From positions 1 to 14,988 of the forward strand of contig JAABRN010000502.1 of assembly GCA_011390855.1 (NCBI GenBank): 14,988 bases of DNA, read 5' to 3'. The DNA comes from Hydrogenophaga sp. Its GTDB lineage: Bacteria > Pseudomonadota > Gammaproteobacteria > Burkholderiales > Burkholderiaceae_C. The position numbers and the translations under genes are program-made. Under the pieces are notes generated by a model that made no database searches, had not been told where the DNA came from, and saw only the letters and a program-made list of their open reading frames with translations. Positions within the stretch are counted from its first letter, which is position 1, and each line of letters starts with the position of its first letter. Shown piece by piece: positions 14,778-14,988 of the stretch.

Positions 14778-14798
14778 CGGTCTTGATGTTGACGTAAA
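14770..14798 (-). promoter_or_regulatory. Candidate paaG-paaI-paaK promoter
   Basis: On the minus strand TTTACG (14793-14798) and TATAGC (14770-14775) are separated by exactly 17 bases and would start transcription near 14763. The 12-base-arm palindrome would then lie in the early transcribed leader and the second palindrome would overlap the -35 element. It shares its TATA core with the plus-strand candidate, so the two promoters would exclude each other. Confidence 0.4.
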
Positions 14799-14804
14799 CG
14801 TCAA
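14789..14804. promoter_or_regulatory. Second palindrome TTGACGTAAACGTCAA
   Basis: Exact 7-base arms TTGACGT and ACGTCAA around AA. The shape resembles sites described for MerR-family regulators of acyl-CoA metabolism such as LiuR, which is recalled knowledge and not checked here. It lies 36 bases before the divergent crotonase start and overlaps the candidate paaG -35 box. Confidence 0.5.
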
Positions 14805-14839
14805 TTCACCCACCCACTCCACTTCAGCCGAGGAAAGCC

Positions 14840-14988
14840 ATGAGCGAGACCACCACCCCTGAACTCATCACCGTGCGCACCGAAGGGCGCGTGGGCATCG
14901 TCACCCTGAACAGGCCCAAGCAGCTCAACGCCCTGAACAACCAGCTCATGGACGAGCTGGGCACGGCCCTCAAGGCCTTCGATGCCGA
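14840..14988 (+). CDS. Enoyl-CoA hydratase (crotonase family), N-terminal part
   Basis: The first 49 codons of a crotonase-family gene that runs off the right edge. The visible protein begins MSETTTPELITVRTEGRVGI and continues VTLNRPKQLNALNNQLMDEL, the standard first strands of enoyl-CoA hydratases (VxxxTLNRPxxLNALN). GAGGA at 14830-14834 lies about five bases before the ATG. Its divergent position opposite paaG suggests PaaF, the hydratase acting on 2,3-dehydroadipyl-CoA, but the N-terminus is equally close to general fatty-acid enoyl-CoA hydratases, so no symbol is given. The catalytic glutamates lie outside the window. Confidence 0.9.
   Translation, partial: MSETTTPELITVRTEGRVGIVTLNRPKQLNALNNQLMDELGTALKAFDA

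Overview
The window is high-GC, densely coded bacterial chromosome. Gene content and order (dusB-fis-purH, ychF, a ubiquinone-hydroxylase-like gene followed by dsbC, DUF3429 and an M61 peptidase, and a phenylacetate block) fit a betaproteobacterium of the Burkholderiales, most likely Comamonadaceae (Hydrogenophaga/Acidovorax type). This placement is inferred from gene content, not from a database search. No tRNA, rRNA, CRISPR array, transposase or phage gene was seen.

Layout. 1-1568 (minus): dusB, fis and the 5' end of purH, a conserved housekeeping cluster. 1717-3478 (plus): a YqaA/DedA-like membrane protein and an MFS transporter, the latter overlapping tail-to-tail with the next minus-strand gene. 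3463-5337 (minus): ychF followed by an S4-domain pseudouridine-synthase-like protein whose catalytic aspartate is a glycine. 5338-5743: a long gap holding the decayed 5' part of a MobA-like nucleotidyltransferase gene. 5744-6643 (minus): a MOSC-domain protein. 6715-11048 (plus): a probable four-gene operon of UbiH-family hydroxylase, DsbC, DUF3429 membrane protein and M61 peptidase; the peptidase carries an in-frame palindromic insertion just before its zinc site. 11049-11215: a cluster of hairpin-forming repeats between convergent genes. 11223-11765 (minus): a small outer-membrane beta-barrel protein. 11966-14657 (minus): paaG-paaI-paaK of aerobic phenylacetate degradation. 14840-end (plus): the start of a divergent enoyl-CoA hydratase gene.

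How the genes work together. PaaK activates phenylacetate to its CoA thioester, PaaG isomerises the ring epoxide formed from it, PaaI hydrolyses stalled CoA thioesters, and the divergent crotonase probably belongs to the lower beta-oxidation part. The 182-base gap between paaG and this crotonase holds two perfect palindromes and promoter-like hexamers on both strands, so it is the likely control point. The rest is housekeeping: tRNA modification, nucleoid structure, purine synthesis, envelope redox and membrane functions.

No clear new multi-gene system is present. The items most worth a second look are the pseudouridine-synthase-like protein lacking catalytic residues, the palindromic insertion inside the M61 coding region with related repeats downstream, the nucleotidyltransferase remnant, and the double-palindrome paa regulatory region.
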